Assembly (NCBI RefSeq): GCF_003105155.1
Contig: NZ_QETK01000002.1
Span: forward strand, 124,001 to 188,000
Length of the DNA: 64,000 bases
Source of the DNA: Pseudomonas sp. SDI
GTDB taxonomy: Bacteria > Pseudomonadota > Gammaproteobacteria > Pseudomonadales > Pseudomonadaceae
Reading direction: 5' to 3'
Shown here: positions 39,188 to 48,935 of the stretch, piece after piece
Position numbering within the stretch: position 1 is the first letter of the stretch
Layout: each line of letters opens with the position of its first letter
The notes under the pieces: generated by a model
Databases searched by the model: none
The model's input: only the letters and a program-made list of their open reading frames with translations
Told to the model about the DNA's origin: nothing
Position numbers and translations under genes: made by a program

Positions 39188-42019
39188 TTAAACAGTGAAA
39201 GCATCTTGCAGCAGTTTTTCCTGCTGCTCGGCGTGCATCGAAGCGTAACCACAGGCTGGTGCAGCCGACGCGTCACGACCGGCGTACTCGAGGACCAGGT
39301 CCTTGTTGTGACGGCTCAGGATGCGACGCATGTGGTGCTGACTGCTGTACCAGGCGCCCTGGTTCATCGGCTCTTCCTGGCACCACACCACATCTTTGAG
39401 CTGGGTGTATGGCGCGAGGATTTCGACCAGATCGTCCTCAGGGAACGGATACAGTTGCTCGATACGCACGATAGCGATGTCTTCACGACCTTCGGCACGG
39501 CGTTTTTCCAGCAGATCGTAGTAGACCTTGCCGCTGCACAGTACCAGGCGAGTGACCTTGGCCGGATCGAGGCTGTCGATTTCCGGGATCACCGTCTGGA
39601 ACGAGCCTTCGGCCAGATCTTCCAGGGTCGAGATGGCCAGCTTGTGGCGCAGCAGCGACTTAGGCGTCAGTACGATCAGCGGCTTACGCAGCGGACGGAT
39701 GACCTGACGACGCAGCAGGTGGTAGATCTGAGCCGGCGTGGTCGGTACGCAAACCTGGACGTTGTGCTCGGCGCACAGCTGCAGGTAACGCTCCAGACGT
39801 GCCGAAGAGTGCTCAGGCCCCTGCCCTTCATAACCGTGTGGCAGCAGCATGGTCAGACCGCACAGACGGCCCCACTTGTGCTCACCGCTGGTGATGAACT
39901 GGTCGACAACCACTTGTGCACCGTTGGCGAAGTCGCCGAACTGGGCTTCCCAGATCACCAGCGCATTTGGCTGGGTGGTCGAGTAACCGTATTCGAACGC
40001 CAGTACCGCTTCTTCGGACAGGAACGAATCGTACAGGTCGAAACGTGGCTGGCCCTTGAAGAGGTTCTGCAACGGAATGTAAGTGCTGGCGTCCTTCTGG
40101 TTGTGCAGTACCGCATGGCGGTGCGAGAAGGTGCCACGACCGATGTCCTGGCCGGTCATGCGGATCGGGTGACCTTCGAACGCCAGGGTCGCGTAGGCCA
40201 TGGTTTCGGCATAGCCCCAGTTGATCGGCAAGCCACCGGCCTGCATCTTCTGGCGGTCTTCGTAGATCTTCGAGACCTGACGCTGCACGACGAAGCCTTC
40301 CGGCAGTTCCAGCAGCTTGGCCGACAGTTCCTGCAGGGTCTTCAGATCGAAACGAGTGTCGTGACGCGCGGTCCAGGCGTGACCCAGGTATGGACGCCAG
40401 TCGACGAACAGCTCTTTGTTCGGCTCTTTGACCAGGCTCTTGACAACATGCAGGCCGTTGTCCAGCGCGTTGCGGTACTCGTCGACCTTGGCCTGGACGC
40501 GTTCGGCGTCAAGACGACCCGCCTGGGTCAGGGCTTCGGCGTACAGCTCGCGGGTGGTGCGCTGCTTGCTGATCTGCTGGTACATCAGCGGCTGGGTGCC
40601 GTTCGGCTCATCAGCCTCGTTGTGGCCGCGACGACGGTAGCAGACCAGGTCGATAACCACGTCACGCTTGAACTGCATGCGGTAGTCGACGGCCAGCTGG
40701 GTCACGAACAACACGGCTTCCGGATCGTCACCGTTAACGTGCAGGATCGGCGCCTGGATCATCTTGGCGACATCGGTGCAGTACTCGGTGGAACGCGAGT
40801 CCAGCGGGTTGCTGATGGTGAAACCAACCTGGTTGTTGATCACGATGTGCACAGTACCGCCGGTTTTGAAACCGCGGGTCTGCGACATCTGGAAGGTTTC
40901 CATGACCACACCCTGACCTGCGAAGGCAGCGTCACCGTGGATGGAGATCGGCAGCACCTTGTCGCCAACGCTATCGTTGCGACGATCCTGACGGGCACGC
41001 ACCGAACCTTCTACCACTGGCGAGACAATTTCCAGGTGCGAAGGGTTGAACGCCATGGCCAGGTGAACTTCGCCACCGGCAGTCATCACGTTGGACGAGA
41101 AGCCCTGGTGATATTTAACGTCACCGGAGCCCAGCTCGACCTTCTTCTTGCCTTCGAACTCGTCGAACAGGTCGCGCGGGTTCTTGCCGAAGGTGTTGAC
41201 CAGAACGTTCAGACGGCCACGGTGGGCCATGCCGATGACAACTTCCTTGGTACCGTAGGAACCGGAACGCTGAATCAGCTCGTCCAGCATCGGAATCAGG
41301 CTCTCGCCGCCTTCCAGGCCGAAACGCTTGGTGCCCGGGTATTTGGTCCCCAGGTACTTTTCCAGGCCTTCTGCAGCGGTTACGCGCTCAAGCAGGTGGC
41401 TCTGGATATCCGCAGAGAAAGCTGGGCGCCCACGAACGCTCTCCAGACGCTGCTGGAACCAGCTGCGCTGCTCGGAGTCGACGATGTGGGTGAACTCGGC
41501 GCCAATGGTGCGGCAATATGTCTGCTGCAAAGCGTCGAAGATTTCGCGTAGGCTCGCTTCCTCTTTGCCGATGAACAGGTCGCCGGCACGGAAGGTCGTA
41601 TCAAGATCGGCATTGGTCAAGCCGTAATGATTGATCGACAGGTCTACTGGCGCAGGGCGCTGCCACAACCCCAAGGGGTCGAGCTTCGCGGCTTGGTGGC
41701 CGCGCATACGGTAGGCCTGGATCAGTCGCAGCACTTCAACCTGCTTCTTCTCGTGTTCACTGCTCACGCTCCCGGCGGAAACCGGTTGGGCGCGGCGCTG
41801 GTTCTTCGCCAGCAGTACGAAATGGTCGCGGATTGTAGAGTGCGATACATCGGTAGCAGTGCTGCCTTCGGCGGGCAACTTCTGGAAGTAAGTGCGCCAC
41901 TCTTCTGGCACAGCGTTAGGGTCGTGCAGGTAGAGCTCGTAGAGCTCTTCCACATAGGCAGCGTTACCACCTGAAAGGTGGGCGCTGTTCCACATGCGCT
42001 GCATCACGCTTTCTTGCAT
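39188..42019 (-). CDS. sucA: 2-oxoglutarate dehydrogenase E1 component
   Basis: A thiamine-diphosphate enzyme of 943 residues that decarboxylates 2-oxoglutarate and passes succinyl to the E2 lipoyl arm. The N-terminal helix (SAHLSGGNAAYVEELYELYL), the VVIGMAHRGRLNVLVN segment, the ThDP region (VHINGDDPEAVLFV-like) and the transketolase-type C-terminus (ELYPFPEDDL) are all in place. It lies downstream of sdhB with a 246-base gap. Confidence 0.97.
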   Translation of the reverse strand: MQESVMQRMWNSAHLSGGNAAYVEELYELYLHDPNAVPEEWRTYFQKLPAEGSTATDVSHSTIRDHFVLLAKNQRRAQPVSAGSVSSEHEKKQVEVLRLIQAYRMRGHQAAKLDPLGLWQRPAPVDLSINHYGLTNADLDTTFRAGDLFIGKEEASLREIFDALQQTYCRTIGAEFTHIVDSEQRSWFQQRLESVRGRPAFSADIQSHLLERVTAAEGLEKYLGTKYPGTKRFGLEGGESLIPMLDELIQRSGSYGTKEVVIGMAHRGRLNVLVNTFGKNPRDLFDEFEGKKKVELGSGDVKYHQGFSSNVMTAGGEVHLAMAFNPSHLEIVSPVVEGSVRARQDRRNDSVGDKVLPISIHGDAAFAGQGVVMETFQMSQTRGFKTGGTVHIVINNQVGFTISNPLDSRSTEYCTDVAKMIQAPILHVNGDDPEAVLFVTQLAVDYRMQFKRDVVIDLVCYRRRGHNEADEPNGTQPLMYQQISKQRTTRELYAEALTQAGRLDAERVQAKVDEYRNALDNGLHVVKSLVKEPNKELFVDWRPYLGHAWTARHDTRFDLKTLQELSAKLLELPEGFVVQRQVSKIYEDRQKMQAGGLPINWGYAETMAYATLAFEGHPIRMTGQDIGRGTFSHRHAVLHNQKDASTYIPLQNLFKGQPRFDLYDSFLSEEAVLAFEYGYSTTQPNALVIWEAQFGDFANGAQVVVDQFITSGEHKWGRLCGLTMLLPHGYEGQGPEHSSARLERYLQLCAEHNVQVCVPTTPAQIYHLLRRQVIRPLRKPLIVLTPKSLLRHKLAISTLEDLAEGSFQTVIPEIDSLDPAKVTRLVLCSGKVYYDLLEKRRAEGREDIAIVRIEQLYPFPEDDLVEILAPYTQLKDVVWCQEEPMNQGAWYSSQHHMRRILSRHNKDLVLEYAGRDASAAPACGYASMHAEQQEKLLQDAFTV

Positions 42020-42213
42020 GCTTGGTCACCCTCGGTTCGGGGCCTCGATCGGCAAGAACCACAGCAAGCCTGGGTTGAGTCCGTATGCAGCGACTGAACC
42101 AAAGCCACCTAGTTTCCCGCTGATGTACCGGGTACCAGCCCGGATGCCCCTGCTGGTCTCATATCTTCATAGGTAAAAGCTCGGGCTTTTGGCCCTCGCT
42201 CGGGTTTCACCTC

Positions 42214-42235
42214 GGTGCGGGCAAGGGCCCGCACC
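42214..42235. other. Stable hairpin between sdhB and sucA
   Basis: A perfect 9-base stem (GGTGCGGGC/GCCCGCACC) with loop AAGG lies about 30 bases after the sdhB stop. There is no T-run, so it may be an mRNA-stability or partial-termination element separating sdh from suc expression. Confidence 0.55.
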
Positions 42236-42265
42236 TTGGTGTACTGCAGTTACAACACGTTTGAA

Positions 42266-42970
42266 TCAGGTGCCGCTTTGCAGCAGCATGTTACGTACGT
42301 GACCGATTGCCTTGGTCGGGTTCAGACCTTTCGGGCAAACGTTTACGCAGTTCATGATCCCGCGGCAGCGGAATACGCTGAACGGGTCATCCAGGGACGC
42401 CAGGCGCTCCTGAGTTTTGGTGTCGCGGCTGTCTGCCAGGAAGCGGTACGCTTGCAGCAGTGCAGCTGGGCCCAGGAACTTGTCCGGGTTCCACCAGAAC
42501 GAAGGGCAGGACGTCGAGCAGCAAGCGCACAGGATGCACTCGTACAGACCGTCCAGCTTCTCACGCTCTTCCGGCGACTGCAGACGCTCGATGGCCGGAG
42601 CCGGCGTGTCGTTCTGCAGGAATGGTTTCACCTTCTCGTACTGCTTGTAGAAGATGCTCATATCGACAACCAGGTCACGGATAACTGGCAGGCCCGGCAG
42701 CGGACGCACAACCAGTTTGTTACCTTTTACGACGGAGGACAGCGGCGTGATGCACGCCAGACCGTTCTTGCCGTTGATATTCATGCCGTCGGAACCGCAA
42801 ACGCCTTCACGGCAGGAGCGACGATAGGAGAAACCTTCGTCCTGCTCCTTGATCAGTGCCAGAACATCCAGGACCATCAGGTCTTTGCCACCGGTATCGA
42901 CCTGGAACACCTGGGTTTTAGGCGCCGAGTCGGTATCCGGGTTGTAACGATAAACTTCGACTTGCAACAT
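42266..42970 (-). CDS. sdhB: Succinate dehydrogenase iron-sulfur subunit
   Basis: The 234-residue electron-transfer subunit of complex II. The [2Fe-2S] ligands are in CREGVCGSDGMNINGKNGLAC, and the [4Fe-4S] and [3Fe-4S] ligands in CILCACCSTSCP and CVNVCPKGLNP. The ATG at 42970 (MLQVEVYRYN) has AAGGG 9 bases upstream and is preferred over a GTG three codons earlier. It passes electrons from SdhA to ubiquinone at the SdhCD anchor. Confidence 0.97.
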   Translation of the reverse strand: MLQVEVYRYNPDTDSAPKTQVFQVDTGGKDLMVLDVLALIKEQDEGFSYRRSCREGVCGSDGMNINGKNGLACITPLSSVVKGNKLVVRPLPGLPVIRDLVVDMSIFYKQYEKVKPFLQNDTPAPAIERLQSPEEREKLDGLYECILCACCSTSCPSFWWNPDKFLGPAALLQAYRFLADSRDTKTQERLASLDDPFSVFRCRGIMNCVNVCPKGLNPTKAIGHVRNMLLQSGT

Positions 42971-42981
42971 AGCGGCCACCC

Positions 42982-44754
42982 TTAGTAAGTCCGGACTTTT
43001 GGTTCGAACGCTGGTACGGTCTTCGGCGCGAAGTTGACTGCGCGCTTGGCAACCCGCTTCTCACCTGGGAAGTACAGGGTGTGGCACAGCCAGTTTTCGT
43101 CGTCGCGGTCTTCGAAGTCTTCACGGGCGTGAGCACCGCGGGACTCTTTACGAACTTCGGCAGCGATTGCGGTCGCTTCAGCAACTTCCAGCAGGTTCTG
43201 CAGCTCCAGCGCTTCGATACGCGCGGTGTTGAAGGCCTGGGACTTGTCGTTGATCTTGACGTTGGCAATCCGCTCGCGCAGTTCAGCCAGTTGCGCGATA
43301 CCTTTCTGCATGTATTCGCCGGTACGGAATACACCGAAGTAGTTCTGCATGCAGCTTTGCAGCTCGCGACGCAGAGTGGCCACGTCTTCGCCTTCGGTAC
43401 GCTCGTTGAGCTTGTTCAGGCGGTTCAGGGCAACTTCGATATCGGTGTCGCTGGCGTCGCGGTATTCGATACCGTCGGTCAGCGCTTTTTCCAGGTGCAG
43501 GCCGGCAGCACGGCCGAACACCACCAGGTCGAGCAGCGAGTTGCCGCCCAGACGGTTGGCACCGTGAACCGATACGCACGCCACTTCACCTACCGCGAAC
43601 AGACCCGGGATGACGTGGTCGACGCCTTCGGCGTCCTGGGTGATGGCCTGGCCATGAATGTTGGTGGCAACGCCGCCCATCATGTAGTGGCAGGTTGGAA
43701 CGACCGGCACCGGCGCGACCACTGGGTCGACGTGGGCGAAGGTCTTGGACAGCTCACAGATACCTGGCAGGCGGCTGTGCAGCACTTCCTCGCCGAGGTG
43801 GTCGAGCTTGAGCATCACGTGGTCGCCATTCGGGCCACAGCCGTTGCCGGCGATGATCTCTTTAACCATGGAACGGGCCACAACGTCACGACCGGCAAGG
43901 TCTTTGGCGTTAGGCGCGTAACGTTCCATGAAACGCTCGCCGTGCTTGTTGATCAGGTAGCCGCCTTCACCGCGGCAACCTTCGGTGACCAGTACACCAG
44001 CGCCGGCAATACCGGTCGGATGGAACTGCCACATTTCGATGTCCTGTACCGGTACGCCTGCACGCAGGGCCATACCGACGCCGTCACCGGTGTTGATCAG
44101 GGCGTTGGTGGTGGAGGCGTAGATACGACCTGCACCGCCAGTGGCCAGAACGGTAGCCTTGGAACGGATGTACTGGGTTTCGCCGGTTTCGATGCAGATT
44201 GCGATCACGCCGACAAACGCGCCGTCCTGGTTCTTCACCAGGTCAACAGCGTAGTACTCGTTCAGGAAGGTGGTGCCTGCTTTCAGGTTGCCCTGGTACA
44301 GGGTGTGCAGCAGCGCGTGACCGGTACGGTCGGACGCTGCGCAGGTACGGGCAGCCTGACCGCCTTTACCGAAGTCCTTGGACTGACCACCGAACGGACG
44401 CTGATAGATACGGCCAGTCTCGGTACGCGAGAACGGCAGACCCATGTGGTCCAGCTCGAAGACCGCCGCCGGGCCTTCCTGACACATGTATTCGATAGCG
44501 TCCTGGTCACCGATGTAGTCGGAACCCTTGACGGTATCGTACATGTGCCAGCGCCAGTCATCGTTCGGGTCGGCCGAAGCGATGGCGCAGGTGATGCCAC
44601 CCTGGGCCGATACAGTGTGCGAGCGAGTCGGGAAGACTTTGGTGATCACCGCAGTCTTGTGACCGCCCTGGGCCAGTTGCAGCGCAGCGCGCATGCCGGC
44701 ACCGCCGCCGCCAACAATGATGGCGTCGAAAGAAATCGTTGGAATGATAGCCAT
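42982..44754 (-). CDS. sdhA: Succinate dehydrogenase flavoprotein subunit
   Basis: A 590-residue FAD subunit oxidising succinate to fumarate. FAD binding ([20 protein letters not shown]), the His that covalently holds FAD in [10 protein letters not shown], and the catalytic segments PTCHYMMGG and GGNSLLD are present. Peripheral on the inner membrane face with SdhB. The gene starts 3 bases after sdhD and 11 bases separate it from sdhB, a compact sdhCDAB operon. Confidence 0.97.
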   Translation of the reverse strand: MAIIPTISFDAIIVGGGGAGMRAALQLAQGGHKTAVITKVFPTRSHTVSAQGGITCAIASADPNDDWRWHMYDTVKGSDYIGDQDAIEYMCQEGPAAVFELDHMGLPFSRTETGRIYQRPFGGQSKDFGKGGQAARTCAASDRTGHALLHTLYQGNLKAGTTFLNEYYAVDLVKNQDGAFVGVIAICIETGETQYIRSKATVLATGGAGRIYASTTNALINTGDGVGMALRAGVPVQDIEMWQFHPTGIAGAGVLVTEGCRGEGGYLINKHGERFMERYAPNAKDLAGRDVVARSMVKEIIAGNGCGPNGDHVMLKLDHLGEEVLHSRLPGICELSKTFAHVDPVVAPVPVVPTCHYMMGGVATNIHGQAITQDAEGVDHVIPGLFAVGEVACVSVHGANRLGGNSLLDLVVFGRAAGLHLEKALTDGIEYRDASDTDIEVALNRLNKLNERTEGEDVATLRRELQSCMQNYFGVFRTGEYMQKGIAQLAELRERIANVKINDKSQAFNTARIEALELQNLLEVAEATAIAAEVRKESRGAHAREDFEDRDDENWLCHTLYFPGEKRVAKRAVNFAPKTVPAFEPKVRTY

Positions 44755-44757
44755 GAA

Positions 44758-45126
44758 TCAGATACCCCAGAGAATCTGCACACCCCAGACGAAGTACGCG
44801 AACATCGCGACACCACATACCGCCTGGAACAGGAAGCGAATTGCAGTCGCCGACTTGCCGAACGCCATTGGCGTCAGGTAGTCGGTGGCGATGGTCCACA
44901 TGCCGACCCAGGCGTGAGCGCCCAGGGCAACGAGTGCCAGCAGACTGAAGATACGCATCGCGTTATTGGAGAACAGGGCGTGCCACTGGGCATACTCGAT
45001 GCCAGGGTGCGCCACCAGGTAGCCGATCAGGAAAATGAAGTAAGCCGCGAGAACGACCGCAGAAACGCGCTGCGCCATCCAGTCATAGAGGCCCGAACGC
45101 GAGAGGTTCGTGACATTGGTTACCAT
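44758..45126 (-). CDS. sdhD: Succinate dehydrogenase membrane anchor subunit SdhD
   Basis: A membrane subunit of 122 residues with three helices that, with SdhC, binds haem b and ubiquinone. It starts MVTNVTNLSRSGLYDWMAQR, the usual Pseudomonas N-terminus. The ATG at 45126 lies inside the end of sdhC (7-base overlap), so the two anchors are coupled; a codon pair upstream (MDMV) is a less likely start. Confidence 0.95.
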   Translation of the reverse strand: MVTNVTNLSRSGLYDWMAQRVSAVVLAAYFIFLIGYLVAHPGIEYAQWHALFSNNAMRIFSLLALVALGAHAWVGMWTIATDYLTPMAFGKSATAIRFLFQAVCGVAMFAYFVWGVQILWGI

Positions 45127-45506
45127 ATCCAAACTCCTGCCAGAACGATCACCACCACGGAGATGACGATGACAATTTTCGAGCCCAGTTTGCCGCCTTC
45201 CAGCGTCTCACCGATGCCCATGTCCATGATCAGATGGCGCACACCGGCCACCAGGTGATACAGCAAGGCGGACAGCAGGCCCCAAATCACAAGCTTGGCC
45301 AGCGGACTGGTCAGACACGCCTTCACCTCTCCAAAGCCTTCTTCCGAACCCAGGGATTTGCCCAATGCATAAAGCATGATGGCCAGGCCCAGAAACAGAA
45401 TAACGCCGGAGATGCGGTGGAGAATGGACGTGTAAGCGGTGATCGGGAGTTTGATGGTCCTTAGGTCTAGGTTTACAGGTCGTTGGCTTTTCACGGCTTT
45501 TTTCAC
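45120..45506 (-). CDS. sdhC: Succinate dehydrogenase cytochrome b556 subunit SdhC
   Basis: A 128-residue membrane subunit, first gene of the sdh operon, starting at a GTG (45506). It shows LHRISG at the quinone site and HLVAGVRHL with the haem-ligand His. Three hydrophobic helices are present. Another start four codons in (GTG) is possible. Its promoter is the near-consensus site at 45629-45657. Confidence 0.95.
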   Translation of the reverse strand: MKKAVKSQRPVNLDLRTIKLPITAYTSILHRISGVILFLGLAIMLYALGKSLGSEEGFGEVKACLTSPLAKLVIWGLLSALLYHLVAGVRHLIMDMGIGETLEGGKLGSKIVIVISVVVIVLAGVWIW

Positions 45507-45628
45507 ACTGAAGAGCCCCTAGCAAGCAGGGCAAAGTTGTTGGTAAGTGTACTGGTCAGGTACCCACCACCCAGGGAGCGGCGACCCCCAGCAAAACGGG
45601 CCTTAAAGCCCCTGGCGGTCGGGTGCCG

Positions 45629-45657
45629 AGTATAGACAGTTAGGCTACTAATGACAA
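45629..45657 (-). promoter_or_regulatory. Sigma-70 promoter of sdhCDAB
   Basis: On the minus strand TTGTCA (45657-45652) and TATACT (45634-45629) are separated by exactly 17 bases. The predicted start leaves a leader of about 115 bases before sdhC, long enough to host small-RNA control as known for sdh in pseudomonads. Confidence 0.7.
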
Positions 45658-45771
45658 CGTGAAGGCCTAGCCCAAATAGCGCATTGCCTTTACCGGATAA
45701 AAGGCGTAAACGGGCGACAATTTCGAGGAAAAACCAGCCTTCAAGCCCTTTACAACCGTGCTTTAGGCAAA

Positions 45772-45799
45772 TTGACATTCGAATTTATCTCACTATAGT
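45772..45799 (+). promoter_or_regulatory. Sigma-70 promoter of gltA
   Basis: TTGACA (45772-45777) and TATAGT (45794-45799), 16 bases apart, match the consensus at 11 of 12 positions. The site is 59 bases before the gltA ATG and divergent from the sdh promoter. The rest of the 351-base sdhC-gltA gap holds no gene. Confidence 0.75.
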
Positions 45800-45857
45800 G
45801 GTGCGGGCCCTGCGTGGGGGGTCTGTCTGATGATTTCAAGCATTAATAGGAGGCCAC

Positions 45858-47147
45858 ATGGCTGACAAAAAAGCGCAGTTGGTCATCGAGGGCGCAGCCC
45901 CCGTCGAGCTGCCCATTTTAACCGGCACCGTTGGTCCCGATGTTATCGACGTTAGAGGGTTGGGGGCCACGGGTCACTTCACTTTCGACCCCGGTTTCAT
46001 GGCGACCGCATCGTGCGAGTCGAAGATCACCTACATTGACGGCGACAAGGGCATCCTGCTGCATCGCGGCTACCCTATCGAGCAACTCGCCGAGCAATCC
46101 GACTACCTCGAGACCTGCTACCTGCTGCTCAACGGCGAACTGCCGAATGCCGAGCAGAAGGCCCAGTTCGTCAGCACCGTGAAGAACCACACCATGGTGC
46201 ACGAGCAGTTGAAGTCGTTCTTCAACGGCTTCCGCCGCGACGCTCACCCGATGGCCGTGATGTGCGGCGTGGTGGGCGCCCTGTCGGCGTTCTACCATGA
46301 CTCGCTGGACATCAATAACCCGCAACACCGCGAAATCTCCGCGGTGCGCCTGGTCGCCAAGATGCCGACCCTGGCAGCGATGGTGTACAAGTACTCCATG
46401 GGCCAGCCGATGATGTATCCGCGCAACGACCTGTCGTACGCGGAGAACTTCCTGCACATGATGTTCAACACCCCGTGCGAGATCAAACCGATCAGCCCGG
46501 TATTGGCCAAGGCCATGGACCGGATCTTCATCCTCCACGCCGACCACGAACAGAACGCCTCGACGTCCACCGTGCGCCTGGCAGGCTCTTCGGGTGCCAA
46601 CCCGTTCGCCTGTATCGCTGCCGGCATCGCTGCACTCTGGGGCCCGGCTCACGGCGGCGCCAACGAAGCCGTGCTGACCATGCTCGATGAAATCGGCGAT
46701 GTTTCGAACATCGACACGTTCATCGCCAAGGCCAAGGACAAGAACGACCCGTTCAAGCTGATGGGCTTCGGTCACCGCGTTTACAAAAACCGCGACCCGC
46801 GCGCCACCGTGATGAAGCAGACCTGCGACGAAGTCCTGCGCGAGCTGGGCATCACCAACGACCCGCAGCTGGAACTGGCCATGCGCCTGGAAGAGATCGC
46901 CCTGACCGATCCGTACTTCATCGAGCGCTCGCTGTACCCGAACGTCGACTTCTACTCGGGGATCATCCTCAAGGCGATCGGCATTCCAACCAGCATGTTC
47001 ACCGTGATCTTCGCCCTGGCGCGGACTGTCGGCTGGATCTCGCACTGGAAAGAAATGCTCTCCAGCCCGTACAAGATTGGCCGTCCACGCCAGCTGTACA
47101 CCGGTTACGAGTCGCGCGACATCGTCAAACTGGAAGACCGCAAGTAA
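45858..47147 (+). CDS. gltA: Citrate synthase
   Basis: A 429-residue type II citrate synthase condensing oxaloacetate and acetyl-CoA. The active-site segments are [28 protein letters not shown] and the Asp in [16 protein letters not shown] sits ideally before the ATG. The protein length fits the hexameric, NADH-sensitive class. It is divergent from sdhCDAB, a conserved arrangement, so the whole oxidative half of the TCA cycle is grouped here. Confidence 0.97.
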   Translation: MADKKAQLVIEGAAPVELPILTGTVGPDVIDVRGLGATGHFTFDPGFMATASCESKITYIDGDKGILLHRGYPIEQLAEQSDYLETCYLLLNGELPNAEQKAQFVSTVKNHTMVHEQLKSFFNGFRRDAHPMAVMCGVVGALSAFYHDSLDINNPQHREISAVRLVAKMPTLAAMVYKYSMGQPMMYPRNDLSYAENFLHMMFNTPCEIKPISPVLAKAMDRIFILHADHEQNASTSTVRLAGSSGANPFACIAAGIAALWGPAHGGANEAVLTMLDEIGDVSNIDTFIAKAKDKNDPFKLMGFGHRVYKNRDPRATVMKQTCDEVLRELGITNDPQLELAMRLEEIALTDPYFIERSLYPNVDFYSGIILKAIGIPTSMFTVIFALARTVGWISHWKEMLSSPYKIGRPRQLYTGYESRDIVKLEDRK

Positions 47148-47172
47148 GCACTGCCCCGCTCCGCTGAAAACG

Positions 47173-47202
47173 AAAAAAGGCTGCCTTCGGGCAGCCTTTT
47201 TT
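47173..47202 (+). terminator. Rho-independent terminator after gltA
   Basis: A perfect stem (AAAAAAGGCTGCC/GGCAGCCTTTTTT) with loop TTCG lies 26 bases past the gltA stop. Confidence 0.93.
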
Positions 47203-47232
47203 GTTGGCGTGTCAAACCAGCTTTTACGCCAA

Positions 47233-47303
47233 CCCTGTGGGCGCCGGCCTCGCCGGCAATGGCGCCATCACCCTATCACCAGCAAGACCACGCCCTACAG
47301 GGG
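47233..47303. repeat. REP-like element after gltA
   Basis: The unit CCTGTGGGCGCCGGCCTCGC continues CGGCAATGG and is followed 30 bases later by CCCTACAGGG, its weaker inverse arm. It is a Pseudomonas REP-type palindrome between convergent genes. Confidence 0.55.
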
Positions 47304-47338
47304 TACAGCAGAGAATCTACTGGAGCAAAAGCCAACTG

Positions 47339-47944
47339 TTATGGCTTCTCAGCCTTCTCACGCAGCGCTTTCAGTGTGTTGAACGGTGCATCGACCACAA
47401 ATTTGTTTGCAATCATGGACGGCACGCTGCCGCCTGGCTCGGTGTGCACCTGATACGTCACCTCGGTGCCGCCATCCTTGGGCACCAGCTTCCAGAAGCC
47501 GTTGACACTGGCAACCCGCACAAAGCCATTTTCTTCAGGGAGGTACGTTGGCTCCCCCTTCAGCTCGCGGGTAAGGCTGCCGTCAGCGCCTTGCGAGGTG
47601 GTGACATGAATGATCGAATCTCGCGGTTTCACCGGCCACGGCGTATTGAACTGGGTGTAAGTCCAGCTTTGGTTGCCTTCGGTCTTCAGCAGTTTTTGCG
47701 CTTTGCACTCGTGAATCCAGGCACAGGCACCGACCACGTCTTCCTGCAAGGCACGCACCTTGGCCAACGGCGCCTTGATGAACGTCACCCCGCGATAGGC
47801 CTTGTAATCGGAGCCCGACTGCTCGGCCAACGACACCTTGATACCGTCCTGGTTCTTCTTCTCGACCCATTCTTCAGCCTGTGCCACCGAGACCAGTGCC
47901 ACCGAAAAACCCACCATCAGTGCAACATGCTTAAACGATCCCAT
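47339..47944 (-). CDS. START-domain protein, exported
   Basis: A 201-residue protein with a signal peptide (VALMVGFSVALVSVAQAEE) and a START-like lipid-binding body. The body resembles bacterial START proteins in WVEKKNQDGIKVSLAEQSGS, FNTPWPVKPRD and VNGFWKLVPKDGGTEVTYQV. It may bind a lipid or other hydrophobic ligand in the periplasm; ligand and role are unknown. It lies 35 bases downstream of a cysteine-cluster gene on the same strand. Confidence 0.82.
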   Translation of the reverse strand: MGSFKHVALMVGFSVALVSVAQAEEWVEKKNQDGIKVSLAEQSGSDYKAYRGVTFIKAPLAKVRALQEDVVGACAWIHECKAQKLLKTEGNQSWTYTQFNTPWPVKPRDSIIHVTTSQGADGSLTRELKGEPTYLPEENGFVRVASVNGFWKLVPKDGGTEVTYQVHTEPGGSVPSMIANKFVVDAPFNTLKALREKAEKP

Positions 47945-47979
47945 CGTGTTTTTTTCCTTGTTGTCGAAGATCTATCCAA

Positions 47980-48234
47980 TCAAGCCGCAGTCACTTGCTC
48001 CAGCCAACCGATGATCCTGATCGCCTCGTCGCGATCCGTACCGCACACCTCCACATCCGCCTTGAAGCCACCGCAAACGGCCGGCCGCTCGGGCCTGCCA
48101 AACAAACCGCAAAGATTGACCACGGAAAGGTGCAGGCAGCGCTCCCCGGCCGGCTTGCCATTGGGCATACCCGGTATTGGTGAGCTGATGGAGGGAGCAA
48201 TGCAGCAGGCGCCACAGCCTTCACGGCAGTTCAT
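47980..48234 (-). CDS. YkgJ-type cysteine cluster protein
   Basis: An 84-residue protein rich in Cys: CREGCGACC at the N-terminus, then single cysteines in ERCLHL, LCGLF, AVCGG and EVCG. This is the pattern of the YkgJ/Fe-S-oxidoreductase-like (zinc or iron) cysteine cluster family, biochemical role unknown. The start is uncertain; two further ATGs at 48273 and 48267 would add up to 13 residues. Confidence 0.78.
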   Translation of the reverse strand: MNCREGCGACCIAPSISSPIPGMPNGKPAGERCLHLSVVNLCGLFGRPERPAVCGGFKADVEVCGTDRDEAIRIIGWLEQVTAA

Positions 48235-48362
48235 GACGTCGGAAACCTCAGATAACAAGTGATGCATGAACAAGGATAGTAACCGCTAAAACAGTCGTTT
48301 GAAATTGCCGGCAGGAGGAAAGTTCCCACCGGTACAAATGACTGCCCGGTCGCAGAACAGGG

Positions 48363-48866
48363 CTACTGTTTGAACTCGAACTCGATGGCCGCGCCTTCGA
48401 TATCCTGCTGGCGCGCCTCGTTGCGCAGCTGCAGCTGCATTTCATTGCTGAGCAGGCGGCCGTTGAGCTGGAACGGGCTTTGTGTCGCCGGCTTCTCACC
48501 GAACAGGGCCGGCAGCAATGGCTTGCGCACCTGCGCTTCGATCTGGCTGGACGGCTGCAGCTCCTTGACCATGTCGGGCGGCAAGCTCAGGTCGAGCTTG
48601 ACCTTGGGCATAGGCGCGGCAATCACGTCCGCCGTTTTGCGCTTTTGTGACTTGCTCGGCCCCTTGCTGCTAGCAGCAGCCTTGTTCCGCGGCGCCGGTT
48701 TGGCAGCAGGCTTGGCTGCCGCGCGAACCGGCTTTTTCACAGCAGCCGGCGCAGGCTGGGTCTTGCTCGCAGACGTCGGCGACTCGGCCGCCGGCGCCAA
48801 CGGCGCCAACACGGACCCAGCCGCCAGGCACAGCAACAGCACGCCAGTACAACGCAACACTTTCAT
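48363..48866 (-). CDS. Exported Lys/Ala/Pro-rich protein of unknown function
   Basis: A 167-residue protein with a signal peptide (TGVLLLCLAAGSVLAPLAPA). A low-complexity, basic Ala/Lys/Pro stretch (about 30-80) follows, then a folded C-terminal part (DLSLPPDMVKEL, then QLNGRLLSNEMQLQL). Such Ala/Lys/Pro runs can attract wrong database labels such as translation initiation factor; nothing here supports that. The ATG at 48866 is preferred over the frame start at 48926. I do not recognise a family. Confidence 0.65.
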   Translation of the reverse strand: MKVLRCTGVLLLCLAAGSVLAPLAPAAESPTSASKTQPAPAAVKKPVRAAAKPAAKPAPRNKAAASSKGPSKSQKRKTADVIAAPMPKVKLDLSLPPDMVKELQPSSQIEAQVRKPLLPALFGEKPATQSPFQLNGRLLSNEMQLQLRNEARQQDIEGAAIEFEFKQ

Positions 48867-48935
48867 AGGCAGAAACGGACACCGGGGGAAAATGCGTATG
48901 CTCCCCGTTCGCCGCACAACTGGCAAGCCTGCTCG

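Noticed and set aside
48363..48866. Possible translation initiation factor label for the Lys/Ala/Pro-rich protein
   Set aside because: There is a signal peptide and no GTPase motif; the similarity would come only from low-complexity sequence.
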